In this document: positions 36,874 through 48,304 of the stretch, piece after piece | Position numbering within the stretch: position 1 is the first letter of the stretch | How the letters are laid out: each line of letters opens with the position of its first letter | DNA from: Raphanus sativus | Taxonomy: Eukaryota; Streptophyta; Magnoliopsida; Brassicales; Brassicaceae | NCBI RefSeq assembly: GCF_000801105.2 | Contig: NC_079514.1 | Span: 744,001 to 808,000, forward strand | DNA: 64,000 nucleotides | Reading direction: 5' to 3' | Made by a program: the position numbers and the translations under genes | Notes under the pieces: generated by a model | Told to the model about the DNA's origin: nothing | The model's database searches: none | The model's input: only the letters and a program-made list of their open reading frames with translations

Positions 36874-39800
36874 ATGAACCACACGATGGATGATCAAAAC
36901 TTGGCTTTTATCTCTCAGTTGTACCCTGATGTCTACACTCAGATACTACCTCAACAAGGTAAACTTCAATCATTTTTTTTGTTTTGAATTTTTTTTTTTT
37001 TGAGCAACTTTGTTTTGAATTTCTAGAAACCCCAATTTAATGGACTTTAGTGTTAAAAGTTGGTTAGCTAGTTTATCCGAAAATTTCAATATTTTCTGTT
37101 GTTTTAGAGTCTGGAAACCCTCCCTCCAAATATTATGGAATAAGTTTTTATAAAATTCAAGTGGCCTATCTATTTTAGTCTCCCCCAAAAAAAGTCACGA
37201 CACATTAAACTAAAAAGTAAAGAAAAATCGAAAGCTTTATTTCTTTTCTTTTTGATAAGCATTTGTCATGTTTCTTTTTTTAGCGAATTACTAATTTGCT
37301 TTTATCTATTTTGGTCGGTAGGAGCAGTGAAGCCACCGAAGCGACGGAGGAAGAAGAGCAAAGGAGCCGTGGCTACTGGAGATGTAAGCAACTGCTTTTT
37401 TAGGAAGAGAAAGCTTACCGATGAACAAGTGAACATGTTGGAGATGAGTTTTGGCGATGAGCACAAGCTTGAGTCGGAGAGGAAAGATAGACTTGCGGCA
37501 GAGCTAGGGCTTGACCCTCGTCAAGTTGCCGTTTGGTTTCAGAACCGTCGTGCACGATGGAAGAACAAAAGGCTCGAGGAAGAATACAACAAACTCAAAA
37601 ATTCACATGACAACGTCCTTGGCGACAAGTGCCGACTTGAGTCAGAGGTATAGTTTCCTAATGCTTATTTTATTTTATTTTATTTTGTAAACTTTAATCT
37701 TATATTCATAAGTATTTTTTAAAGAAAATTTGCTTAATCATTTTCTTTCTCTGTTAATTATTTTTCTTACCATTAGTTTTAATAAGGGCAGAAATGGTTT
37801 TAGGTTTCATCATTATATATCTAAATCAACGATTGTGATGATGGTAGATATACTAAACAATTTCATTCAAAACTTTATCTAATCATACGGAAGGGATTAT
37901 TTGTCAACATTTTTTCAGCAATTTTAAGCAAATATTTTCATTCTTTTTTTTTCTGTTACCTTGTTACTTATTTTATGAGCTCAAGATTCGAAAAAAGTTT
38001 GTTTTAAAGAACACAATAATGAAAGACAGCAGAGACTTGAGTTGAAAGCAGAAAAAGCGACATCTAACAATATATTGCACTACAAAAAAAGAGTTGAGTT
38101 AAATCACTTAAATTGAATCACAAAACTAAGTGATTTTATTTTAAATTACTTATTTACAAATGATACTAATATAAATAATCTAACATCAGTTAAATTAAAT
38201 GATGTTATATTAATTGATTTGGCATCAGTTAAACAAAGTGATATGATTTTTGTATCACTTGAACCTAAACGATATGATTATATTTATTTATATCAATTAA
38301 ATAATTGATGTAATGATTTTTTTGTTAACATCACTTAGTAAATTGATATAATATTTACATCAATAAGAAACTGACGCTAACAAAAAAAATTCTCACTGCA
38401 TTTTCTTTTGACATCAGTTTAATTAAAATGATGTTATTTTATTTAAATTTGCATCACTTAAAACCTTTTTCTGATACAAAACTTGAAAAAACCTTGATAA
38501 TAAAAGCTCTTTTCAAAAAAAAAATAAAGAACCTAGATAATAAAAAAACGTGATGCAGTTGAGATCTAGTGGGTTTAATATTTTTCTCTTATGGCTGCAA
38601 ATTAATTGGATTTTGTTTTAACTGTTTCATCTAAAAAAAACATATTCTTTTTAATCAAAACCTAGATCCTATTTAGCAGTTCCTCTCTTCTCTAGTGCTT
38701 GAACTTTCTTAACAGTTTAATTGTTCTATCTGTTTCTTTTATACGAGCCAAGAGATAGAAGCCAGTCGTGAAGTGAACCATTATTTTCTTATATATGATG
38801 ATGACCACGAATTTGGTTGGAAATCTGAGAAGGTATTATTTATTTTTTCTTTCCCATTCTTCTGTTTTTTTTTCTTTCTAAATGAAGTTATGATTTACAG
38901 TCTTATGTTTATGACTTAACGATCTTTCTTTGCTGTACTCATTTTTTCTTGCCTTGTAATTGTTTCAGATTTTACTAAAGAAATGATTATCAATCTTATT
39001 TTATATCTCCGGAGCAAGAGACTTGATCGTATGATTACGTAATTTGTCATTGAGTACCAAAGGCATGAATCATTGAAAGAGGAAACTAGTTCTAGTCTAG
39101 TGATGACGGATTCTCCAATCTTATTAACATCACTCAAACGATTATATGCTACTAATGGAGATCGAAGATGAAAAAGAGATGAAGATGACAAAATGTCGAT
39201 TGAAGAACTCATGTGGAGAATTCACTTAGCTTCTCTTTGTTCATTTTTTCTGAGATTTTTTTTGTAAAGCTTTTATTTTATTTTTTCCTTTCTCATACCT
39301 GTGTGTACAAACAAATTATAAATGGAAAAATATTTTGTTTAATTTATTTTCATAAATAAATTTATTTGATACGAAAATCTAATTAAATTATTTAAATTTC
39401 ATAAGAATATTTTAAATTGTTATTTAAAATTAGATAATTATTAAAATCACTTTTTAAAATGATATTAATTTGTTTCAGTTATTAATAAATGATATAAATA
39501 ATTGAAATCAGTTATTTCAACCGATACAAATACTAACATCATTTAAATAAATTGATGTAAATGTTAATATCATTTCTGTGTAATTGATACATTTTGACAT
39601 CATTTATAGTAAATGATACAAATATTTATTATTTTTGCATCAATTATTAATAAACTGATACAAATTATTTGCATCACCACTTTCAGAGTCATTTAGTTAA
39701 GTGATACAAACTTTATTTACATCATTTATAAATAATGCAAAAATATAAAATAAATGATGCTAAACAACAGTTTTTTTGTAGTGTTGCTACCATATTACAC

Positions 39801-40231
39801 AACATAAAATAGTTTTACGTGTTCCGTACAATGTTATAATCTTTCTAATAGTCACTTGTCTCTTTCTCAATGGGACTCAAGACATAGAGGAGACCCACTC
39901 ACAAAAAAATAATTTAAAATTTAATCAAACGTCTGTATCGGTGGCTAGTTGCTTAATGATTAAATTAACATTGCATTGTTTTCCTCAGCTCCTTCAGCTC
40001 AAGGAACAACTCTATGATGCAGAGAGGGAGATCCAAAGATTGGCAGAAAGAGTAGAAAGAGGCTCGAGCAACAGTCCCATTTCTTCTTCAGTTTCTGTCG
40101 AAGCCAATGAAACAGCGTTTTTCGGAGATTATAACGTCGGAGACGACGGTGATGACTACGATAACCTCTTTTATCCGGTGCCGGAAAACACCTACATGGA
40201 CGGAGTAGAATGGGCGAGTCTATACATATAA
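36874..40231 (+). CDS. HB40: Homeodomain-leucine zipper class I protein HB40
   Basis: A nuclear transcription factor of HD-Zip class I, in the HB21/HB40/HB53 group that acts in ABA-linked bud arrest and growth control. Exons are 36874-36958, 37322-37647 and 39989-40231, giving 217 residues. The N-terminus [20 protein letters not shown] and the basic stretch [11 protein letters not shown] precede the homeodomain (about residues 53-112), which contains [20 protein letters not shown] and the recognition helix [16 protein letters not shown]. The leucine zipper follows at once (about 113-150) and spans the second splice junction. The C-terminus is acidic and ends in a short aromatic motif (VEWASLYI). 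From memory it is closest to Arabidopsis HB40 (216 residues). Intron 2 is about 2.3 kb, unusually long, because it contains a 1.7-kb CACTA element. The coding frame is intact. Confidence 0.96.
38078..39783. mobile_element. Non-autonomous CACTA (En/Spm) element in HB40 intron 2
   Basis: The ends are CACTACAAAAAAA and TTTTTTTGTAGTG, the CACTA superfamily signature. A 3-bp target duplication TTG flanks both sides (38075-38077 and 39784-39786). Both subterminal regions are full of short repeats of the ATCACTTAAAT/ATTTAAATGATGT type, as is normal for transposase binding in this group. No transposase frame is present. A related, partial 3' end lies near 43910-44320. Confidence 0.88.
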
Positions 40232-40431
40232 AATTACTAGCTTAATGTAATGTTTTAACTGTATTAATTAGGGAAGAATATTTTTAAGTAATCTTAATAG
40301 ATTATGTAACTGCTGGATTTCTAATGACAAATAAGTATAACGACGATGGGTTTTCAGAAATTCATAATCTTATCTTTTTTATACATATATCAATTAATAT
40401 CTTTTCGTACGTCAAGAAGATCAAAGGACTA

Positions 40432-40600
40432 GATGACATGCACTGATGCACATGAGAAACGTTGTTAAAACTCTTTATTTCGATGGATAAGAGTGTGTCA
40501 AAATTTTCAAAACAGGAGTTTAGATAGAATATTCCTACTTCGGTGAAATAATGAGTAAATTTGTATTTGTCACTTGACAACTAATTAACGAGTAGAGTTC
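40432..40600. repeat. HB40 3'-flank sequence, repeated downstream
   Basis: The sequence beginning GATGCACATGAGAAACGTTG, followed by a segment with TTCGGTGAAATAATGAGTAAA, recurs in diverged form at about 43425-43495 and about 46463-46640. The copies mark the edges of the duplicated blocks in this region. Confidence 0.55.
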
Positions 40601-40673
40601 GATAATATGGTTAGCACATACTAGCCATTTTCATCAGAGGTCTTACTCGCATACTAAATGTAAAAATGTCTTA

Positions 40674-41284
40674 GGGCCTGACTGGTGTAACCGCAGCGGT
40701 TGCGGTTGCGGAAGTTTGCGGGTGCGGGTAGTTGCGGTTTTAAGCGTTTTCTAGAGATTTGTACGACTGGTACAGCTGTTAGAAATTGTTGTGTTTGCGG
40801 GATTTTTATGACTGGTAAACTACCAAACGCAACATCTGTTAAATAATAATTTAAAAATATTTACATTTTAGGTAATTATAAAAATATTAAAATCATAATA
40901 ATATGATAAATATAAAATTTATATTTATAAAATCATATTATTCAATTTTAAAAATTTATAGAAAATATTTTAGTTTTGAATTTTTATAATATAAATTGAA
41001 ATATAATATGAATACATTTTACAATTTCTATTATTTCAATTGAAAATTTTTATTGGATATTTTTAGTATTATTTTATTTATTCTGTTTTTAAAGAAAAAA
41101 AATTTACCTTCCCGCAACCGCCCGCAACCGCAAACGCCAGCTGAAACCAGCTTTTGATTTTAAGAGGTTCGGAGCGGTTTGAAGCGATTTGTAGCGTTTT
41201 CTGTGATTGTTTCGAAACGCCAACAACCACTATGAACCGCAAAAGCTGCGTTTGCGGGTGGTAGCGGGAAAACCAGTCAACCCC
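40674..41284. mobile_element. Harbinger-like MITE with GC-rich ends
   Basis: It begins GGGCCTGACTGGTG and ends ACCAGTCAACCCC, and is flanked by TTA on both sides (40671-40673 and 41285-41287). GC-rich arms made of GCGGTTGCGG and related words enclose a very AT-rich centre. About 611 bp and non-coding. The TTA target and GGGCCTG start fit PIF/Harbinger, although hAT elements can have similar arms. Confidence 0.72.
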
Positions 41285-41287
41285 TTA

Positions 41288-41862
41288 ATAGTCATATCAA
41301 AATCGTAAAAACTAAACGATTAGTGTATCAAGATAGAACAACCATCTAGTTTGATTGTATCCATTTAAGTGTAGGCTACTGATATTTCCATGTGTTGTTG
41401 GTGACATTCAATATGAACGCATATGTATTCTGAAAAGCAAAATGTCTCTATTCCGGATTTGAGGATTCTTGATACATACATCTTTTTAGTATATCCTTGC
41501 AAGATATTTGATTAATGCATCTGTTTAATATTGACCGAACATCTTAGAAACCGTGGACACACGAAGAAATGTTTGGTGAAGAATTTGATGTAATTTGGGT
41601 AAAATAGAAAGTGAAGTGTGAAACAAACGTAGTGTAGTGGTCTTTCCTAAATCAGTATGTTTGAAGTACTCGTATCTACTTTCTAGTTTCAAAACATTCA
41701 CTGTATCGAGCGTGTAGAATTATGTTGTCTTGAGTCGTCATTCCGATGAGATTAAGAAAGTTTGTCACCTTTTTTATATGGTGATCATTCACATAATCAT
41801 CTATTAGCAATGCTAATGCTCCACGAAAGATTATATATTTGTTTAAGATAATGATCCGTTTG
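41288..41862. other. Spacer before the GBF1 fragment
   Basis: AT-rich DNA without a recognised gene. The earlier exons of GBF1 are not visible here. Confidence 0.4.
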
Positions 41863-42099
41863 AAGTTACAGAGACTCTCCGGCGAATGTGAGAAGCTCAA
41901 GACTGAGAACAACTCTATTCAGGTAACAACAACAACTCTTTAATCCAAAACTTGATTCTGTTAAGTTTGGCTTTTATTTACATGAAGTTATTGAATAAAT
42001 ATACAGGACGAGTTGGTAAGATTGCATGGACCAGAGGCCGTAGCTAATCTAGAACAGAATGCTGCTGCTGCTTCTGAAGATGATGAAGGAACAGATTAA
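41863..42099 (+). pseudogene. GBF1: GBF1 C-terminal fragment (copy 1)
   Basis: GBF1 is a G-box-binding bZIP transcription factor. Two last exons are readable. 41863-41922 encodes KLQRLSGECEKLKTENNSIQ (end of the leucine zipper) with a GT donor. 42007-42099 encodes DELVRLHGPEAVANLEQNAA and ends in EDDEGTD and a stop. The splice sites and frame are intact, but no basic region, Pro-rich activation domain or earlier exon lies upstream. The 3' flank has a 60-bp tandem duplication (from about 42081 and 42141) that repeats the last codons. A second decayed copy lies at 47155-48304. Confidence 0.82.
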
Positions 42100-42499
42100 T
42101 TAACACACTTAGGAAACATGGAGCTGTTTTATTAACGGATGATTGAAGGAACAGATTAACTAACACACTTAGGAAACATGGAGCTGCTTTATTAATGGAA
42201 ACACTCTTGGTCATTCAACACTTATTTTTTTTACCACTGTAATAAGTTATTTGAGATTTACATGACACATTACAATCGCTGTACATTGGTGTTATATGAG
42301 GAGTTGAATGGCCATGGCTTTAGGATAGGATCGTGAGTTGACTTGTCCCACTCTGGGTAATATGTTAGAATGCTCTTGTAAAAGTTATTGGGCCTTTGTT
42401 CAGATGGACCGACATGTCTCCATGAATGGGCCATGTTTTGATTTTCGGGTGTCTAAGAGAAGAGACCCAATCATCAACATCATTATCAATCATCATCAT

Positions 42500-42776
42500 A
42501 TTTGTACTTGCTGCCTGCTGCATAGCCTAGTTCGAATGACAGTAACACATGATGAGTACCCATTCGACTTTATGATCCCCTACAACCCCAAGGATTGGCT
42601 CCTTACTGGTATCCTAGAGAGCCCACCTCGTGGTCCTGTACCCTTTCGCCCAAAAGTGCCTTTCGATCTTTCCCAAACCCACATGATTGCCATTTGTTGC
42701 GAGAAGGTTCTCTGTGAAAATCGCACAGAAGCTGCTGTTAGAGTTGCTGCAGTTGACCGCAAGCTCAAGGTACGTT
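42500..42776 (+). pseudogene. Small RNA degrading nuclease (SDN) exon fragment
   Basis: SDN proteins are DEDDh 3'-5' exonucleases that degrade plant miRNAs. A single exon-like stretch reads DEYPFDFMIPYNPKDWLLTG, then KVPFDLSQTHMIAICCEKVL and RTEAAVRVAAVDRKLK, followed by a GTACGT donor. This covers the linker and Exo I motif of the family. The Exo I segment is normally (A)LDCEMV, with Asp and Glu binding the metal; here it is AICCEKV, so the Asp is Cys and the Met is Lys. No other exon is nearby, so it is a stranded fragment, inserted between the GBF1 and HVA22K pieces. Confidence 0.75.
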
Positions 42777-42835
42777 AATTTCTCTTCCGACTAATCATTT
42801 TTTTTCTTCCTCCAAAGTATTAACTCGTGATAGAA

Positions 42836-43425
42836 AACTAGAGTTTAGAAAAACTAACCTGATCCCAAGATTCTGACAACCATTGATCGCACAAAACGTA
42901 TATCTCCTTGGTGTGAGCTAATGACCTTGACCTGTAAATGTTGTGCGTTCACAAGGCATTAGCAAAGTAGCTCAAGATTGTTTGAGTTTTGAAGAAAGCA
43001 AAAAAGTACCATTTGATCATATATTCCATCCACGAGTCGATCCAGTCTAGCTTGGTGTCATGTTAGGAAAGGGCGAAGGTGGTTGTTATATATATATATA
43101 TATTTTGCTCCCTATTGCCGGAAGAGTAAGCAAATTGAAAATAGCAGAACCGATCAGTAACGGTTTGACAAAGCTTCTCAACATATTAAATGATGTTACA
43201 AAGAGATAGAAAGAAGAGTTGAAGCCAGACGAGGAACGCAAACTTGACATGATAATATAGCGGAAACCTGTAAACGAAACAAGTATCAATAACAAGAAAC
43301 TCTATCAATATGATTTCCAGTAAGGCCGTATTCTTGATGATGTCCATTAGAAGAAGTAAGAAACTGTATTTCTAGTAAAATATATTGTTTATAGTTTTTG
43401 AGGTATCAAACGTACCAAGAAATGA
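42836..43425 (-). pseudogene. HVA22K: HVA22K 3' fragment (duplicate)
   Basis: This minus-strand DNA is a diverged copy of exons 4 to 6 of the intact HVA22K gene at 48523-50096. It shows FPLYYHVKFAFLVWLQL (about 43265-43210), an exon with NNHLRPFLT, then a premature TGA where the intact gene has an Arg codon, and VKVISSHQGDIRFVRSM. A TA-dinucleotide expansion changes the start of the second of these exons. Only the tail of exon 3 is present, where the copy ends. Clearly a pseudogene and part of a segmental duplication. Confidence 0.85.
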
Positions 43426-45131
43426 GATGCACAGGAAAAAACGTTGTTAAAACTTTTGTTCTTCTTCTTTAAAATCTCGATGGATAAGAGTTTGCGGCGG
43501 TTTCCTCCCAACTTCAATTGTTTAGAAACTTGAATCTAGCAATTTAGCTGTAGTTCATTTATATAGAAATAATAATTATTATTTTTAAGTGCAGAAAAAA
43601 TAATAACTATTTTTAAAATCAACTAAACGCTTGGAATGGATATTTAGGCGGACATGAAGGACTTTTTCTTATTTTCACAAATAAAAATCAACTAACCGTT
43701 TGATCGTGATGATTGGCCATTTGCATAAGACACGAATTAGAGAATTGATGCCAGAACCACCAACTTACTTAGCCCTGCGGTTCGGATAGTTCAGTTTATT
43801 CGGTTTGGGTATTTTTGATTTCGGTTTATTCGGTTCGGCCACAATTCTACCGAAATGAACCGAAAAAATTGATTCGGTTCTGTTCGGTTTTCAGTTATTT
43901 TCTGTATCAGAAGTCTTGTTGATGTAAATTAACATAACATAAATTAAAGTAAAGTCATTTTTATTAGACTGATGTTTACAAAAATATAATTACATAGATA
44001 TTTTTTTGCTATTAATATAACTTTTACTAACCTTGTATTTGTTGATGTAAATTTATGTCTTATTTCTATAAGTGGTGTTAAGTAAAAGATAAATACATAA
44101 ATTATTCAGTCAAATTAAATCCCTATAATAATATCACTTTTGTTAAAATGATACAAATCAATTAAAATCATATCACTTTGTTGAATTGATGCTAGATTAA
44201 TTAATAATAATATCAGTTATTATAATTGATGCTAAAATGATGCATATTTGTATCATTTATAAATAAGTTGCAATTTATGTGATTCTATCCACCTCTCTCT
44301 TTTTTTTTTGGTAGTGTAACAAGAACACACAAACATAGGCTTTTTTCTAAACATCTAATCTATTAATTTAGGGATTATCTACTATTTGAAGTTCTCATTT
44401 AAATTTTGGACTCTTTCATAGTTGTTACTAGAATATATCATGCCTCCTATACAATGTAACCTACTAACTTAAATTAAACCAAATCTTAACCAACATAGAT
44501 TAGTTAAAACTGAACCACTCTTAAATCAACGAGTTCCATATCATTCTAGACATAAGAGAAAAAATATCCGACTCATTTACAACGTAAGCATACAAAGACC
44601 GTGTATGCTTATGCTCATTGATCTTCCAAAAACCAAATAATTGTGGCATAGACTAACATAGGCTCATGTTCGTATCACTAACTTTACTTCCATATATTTA
44701 CTGTTCACCTACATCATATCACAACATACACAGTTATGCAAGAACATGATTTTTTTTTGTTCAAACAACCAAATAATGGTGGCATATGGTCAGTAGATTT
44801 TTTAAATATGTTTTTTTATATATTACATTTTACGAGACTATGTGTATAAGTTTTTTTTTTTGAAAACGGGCATAACTATGTGTATAAGTTAAAAGGTAAA
44901 AGGTGTGATAAGGCAAATTATTATACTAAAAATGAAAGAAGATTAAATACAAACTAATAACAAGTACAACACAAATTATAACACTATTAAATTCTATATA
45001 TATTTAATAAAATATTATATATATATGTCTAATATGTATATATATATAAATGTTACACAAAATATATATAATATTATATACACATATTATATATACCATA
45101 TATTATTAATTGAAATTTGACAAATCAATTT
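43426..45131. other. Repeat-derived spacer
   Basis: No gene. It contains CGGTTCGG/CCGAACCG-type simple repeat sequence near 43790-43900, the partial CACTA end at 43910-44320 and AT-rich DNA leading into the Helitron end at 45132. A long TA-rich tract runs 44995-45100. Confidence 0.45.
43910..44320. mobile_element. CACTA-family subterminal remnant
   Basis: It shares the repeated words of the HB40-intron CACTA element (AATTGATGC, ATATCAGTTA, TTTGTATCATTTATAAATAA) and ends with TTTTTTTTTGGTAGTG, a degraded GTAGTG terminus. The opposite end and target duplication are not visible. Confidence 0.5.
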
Positions 45132-45159
45132 CCGCCCTTTAGGGCGGGTCCTAATCTAG
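45132..45159 (+). mobile_element. Helitron 3' terminus
   Basis: A hairpin CCGCCC-TTTA-GGGCGG (45132-45147) is followed 8 bases later by CTAG (45156-45159) and a T. This fits a Helitron 3' end with a different hairpin sequence from those at 8143, 15381 and 27838. The 5' end was not found. Confidence 0.6.
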
Positions 45160-45591
45160 TTAATCTTAACACAAACATAGTTTTTCACACAAACATAGTT
45201 TTGACATTAATAGAGAGAGTACACACCAAGACAACACGCATAGCCCCAACTACTACAACAACTTAACCAAAAAAAACAGAAACTAATAAGGCCACTACAA
45301 CAACAAGTTCTAAATTTAAACACACATGCACTAATAAAGGATCTCCTAATAAAGTCACCAGCTAGAGAAACTTAACACACATGATTTTTTTTATAAAAAA
45401 GAAACTTAAACTAGATGCACTGACTCGAGGATAAGAAACACACATCAACATCGAACTTCTTCATTTTCAACATCACATTGATTAGTAGTAGCATCACTAA
45501 TTATTTTCATCATTAGCAGGCAAATCCATTGCGCGCTTTAGGTAAACAAAAGCTTGAACAGCTAAAGCCATTTAACACGAGTATCACTACA

Positions 45592-45768
45592 TTACAATTT
45601 AAAACTAGTAGCAAATGGAAAGGTGCGAATGAAAAATTGCTTGATCCCATAGAAACGAATGTGGATTCCCTTTCCACATCCACAGATGTATCTCATGGCG
45701 ACTACATATTTGGTAGCCTCACCAGAAATAAACAACACCGGTGGTTTCTTCATACCTGTAAAATTTGC
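45592..45768 (-). other. Unrecognised exon-like frame
   Basis: On the minus strand, TTTTACAG is followed by a 55-codon frame starting MKKPPVLFISGEATKYVVAM and continuing RYICGCGKGIHIRF to a stop. The splice acceptor and protein-like composition suggest a gene exon, but I do not recognise the family. Another exon-like piece with a GTAAGTAA donor (ending CVEFISK) lies at about 45925-45870 on the same strand. Related copies of that second piece occur near 54240 and 55275. Confidence 0.3.
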
Positions 45769-46009
45769 AAATGAGTGTTTTATTACAACAAGAATCAAAA
45801 CATAAACAATAGAAGAGATCAATTAAGAAACATGAAAGACCAAAACACACAAAAGGAACGAGATTACTTACTTGCTTATAAATTCAACACATTGCGTCAT
45901 TTTTTCCAATATTCACTTTTTGTGCAGAGTATTTTTTAGGTTCAGAAGGAAACAAAAGAAACATAACTAGTCACTCTCCTAATATGGCTATGATATACTG
46001 GTCGGCTCG

Positions 46010-46402
46010 ATGGAAGGAGAGAAACGCTCCCTTGAGTACAACGAGGATGCATTTTTGCTAAATTGTAAAACCATGATGCATCTTATGAAGAACCAACCAA
46101 AGGTAAGGGCTAGTTCTGCTTCTCTTTCTTTCTTTAGTCATATCACATTGTAAACATTTCTCTTTAATGCAGGCTTTGAAGAACTAATAAAGGAGCATTT
46201 TAGAAAATGTGGTCATCACATCTTGAAGGCATGTAACGCCTACATGGAAGGATGTTTGATCGGTTCCCTCACCAAGGATGCCTCAATTGCAGATGAACCA
46301 ACGTTTGTAAATTCCACTTCAACATGTTTCAGGCTCTCGTTGGAAAAGCTAACTGCAAAGCTCTTACCAGCTCTGAGTCTCTTAGGAGCTAGCGATCAAT
46401 GA
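46010..46402 (+). pseudogene. UBC23/UBC24 (PHO2)-type E2 C-terminal fragment
   Basis: Large plant E2 enzymes of the UBC23-25/PHO2 group have a long C-terminal extension after the UBC fold. 46010-46102 encodes YNEDAFLLNCKTMMHLMKNQ with a GT donor. From 46173 comes FEELIKEHFRKCGHHILKAC, then NAYMEGCLIGSLTKDASIAD and a stop at 46400-46402. The second exon is out of phase with the first by one base, and the catalytic UBC core is missing. So it is a broken tail fragment. The family assignment rests on remembered motifs and should be searched. Confidence 0.6.
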
Positions 46403-46462
46403 TTGTCAGATTACATTGACGGTGGTTACAAAAAGATGGAGAAGAGTACTTGATGGCATAGA

Positions 46463-47154
46463 TATGCACATGAGAAATGTTGATAAACCTTTGTTTTTTA
46501 AATCTAAATGGTCAAGACTTTACTGAATTTTAAATGAAAAAATAGCTCTGATAGAATAAACCTTACTTTTGGTGAAAAATTATGAATCGTTTTGCTGTCA
46601 TTTGACAATTAATGAGTAAACATTAATGAGTCTTTTGGTTTGGATCGATTTGGTTCAGTTCGATTTTTATCCACCCTCTGGTTAACCCTACAGAGATGTT
46701 GGTTAAAAAGTTCCTTATCTGACTAACACCTCTAAGAACTTTAATTAAAAACTTGGAATGATAAAAGGTTAACGATTTTTATTCTTATTAACAAAAAAGC
46801 TTTGAATAATTTAGGTAATATCCTAGCTGGACTTCCACCACATCACTCACTCTATAATTTGGAAAATATATCCTAGCTGAATTATAAACACAGATTGTTA
46901 TTGTGTGTTAGTTTCAATTTCGATTGAATAATAAGTTCTTTAATTAGAAGTTGTGTACAAGTATAATTCATGTAATTTTAGGGGCTGGAGATTTTGTTTT
47001 GAATCAAAAAGGTTGTACCTTTGCTCTGTTTATAGTAAGTATATGTCTCTGTTTTGAATTTGCTCTTCTTCTGTTTTTTTTTTTGTTCTGTTACTTAGAA
47101 TAAATACATGATAGAATAAATAACTTGCTTGACACCCTTTTGTTTGTAGTAGCC
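46463..47154. other. Spacer with HB40-flank repeat
   Basis: Begins with the third copy of the HB40 3'-flank sequence (46463-46640), then AT-rich DNA with no gene. Confidence 0.4.
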
Positions 47155-48304
47155 TCCAGCTTCTGGTCTGACCAACAAGGAGAGCGGGAAAGATCAAGCC
47201 CTTAGGCAAGAAGTCAAAGCGGGACTTGAAAAGAAAGTGTCAAGGAGCTTTATTCAAATGCGTTTTCTTCTTACAATTTGATCATGAAGAAGCTTTCTGA
47301 TGTAATTATGCTTTTTTTTATGTTGCGAAGTGATGAAAGTGTCACAGCGGGTTCATCTGATGAGAATGCTAACAACCACCAGGTACTGTTTTGAGTTTGA
47401 CGTGTTCTCTGTTAACTTTGGTGCATGATGTGATGTATAATTGAGTTTCATGTTAATGTAGGAACAAGGTTCAGCTAGAAAGCTGAGTTTTGGACAAATG
47501 CTGGCGGATGGTAAGCACTTCGTCGCCACCAGCTCATAGTATAATCTTTGCTCGTATTTTGTTTGTTGACTTGGTATAGTTTCCTTTAACAGCAAGTTCT
47601 AAGAGTAACACTACTGGTGAGAATCCAAGGTTCGGTGCCCATGAAGTCACTGCCCTCCAGGAACTAATCTGAATACAGGAATGGACTTATGGTCTTTCCA
47701 AGCTGGTGTAGCTGTGAAGGTAAGACCATATCATCATTTCATCATATCTTCACCTTGCAACGTACCCTTTCTGATGTTGGTGTTTACTCAACAAGATGAA
47801 CAGAGAGCTCAAAAGACAGAAAAAAAGAACTAGTATTACCGGACTCAATCGTTTTACTCTTGTACAACGAAATGCTTCTCCTTTGGCAGATAAACAGGTA
47901 GTCTTTCCGAATATTACACAACCGCCTGATGAGGTAAAGAGGCTGTGGAAACTTTTTTATTTATTTTTTTCTTATTAGTTGCATCTAAATTGTCTAATAT
48001 GCAGATGTTGAAAACTGATGAGTCGAGACTCCTCCCAAAAGAGAAGAAATTGTTTCAAAGCCTTAGAGATGAGTTACAGAGACTGTCCAACGAATGTGAG
48101 AAGCTCAAGACTGAGAACAACCCTATTCAGTCAGGTAACAATAACAACTTTTGATTCTATTTAGTTTGGCTTTTATTGAAATAAAGTCATTGAATAAAAC
48201 ATAGAGGACGAGTTGGTAAGTGTGCATGCATGGATCAGAGGCCGTAGCTAATGTAGAACAGAATGCTCCTGCTGCGTCTAAAGATGATGAAGGAACATCT
48301 CTGA
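47155..48304 (+). pseudogene. GBF1: GBF1 pseudogene (copy 2)
   Basis: Exons of G-box binding factor 1 can be followed in order. GLTNKESGKDQA is near 47170. DESVTAGSSDENANNHQ (about 47334-47380) has a GT donor. EQGSARKLSFGQMLAD is at 47461-47510. An exon from 47594 has ASSKSNTTGENP and then, shifted one frame, NTGMDLWSFQAGVAVK. RELKRQKK is near 47800, and LRDELQRLSNECEKLKTEN is near 48063. There are stops after the first exon, a frameshift in the fourth, and the basic region is not recognisable after RELKRQKK, so DNA binding is lost. The N-terminal Pro-rich exons are missing. It stands directly before HVA22K, as in Arabidopsis, so this is the syntenic copy. Confidence 0.85.

Noticed and set aside
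38892..39231. A 98-codon minus-strand frame inside the HB40 intron
   Set aside because: It lies in the CACTA element, shows no transposase motif and has a biased composition; treated as accidental.
42338..42778. Treating the whole 146-codon frame as one gene
   Set aside because: Only the part from about 42500 matches SDN; the first part is non-homologous, and the end is read-through of a GT donor into an intron.
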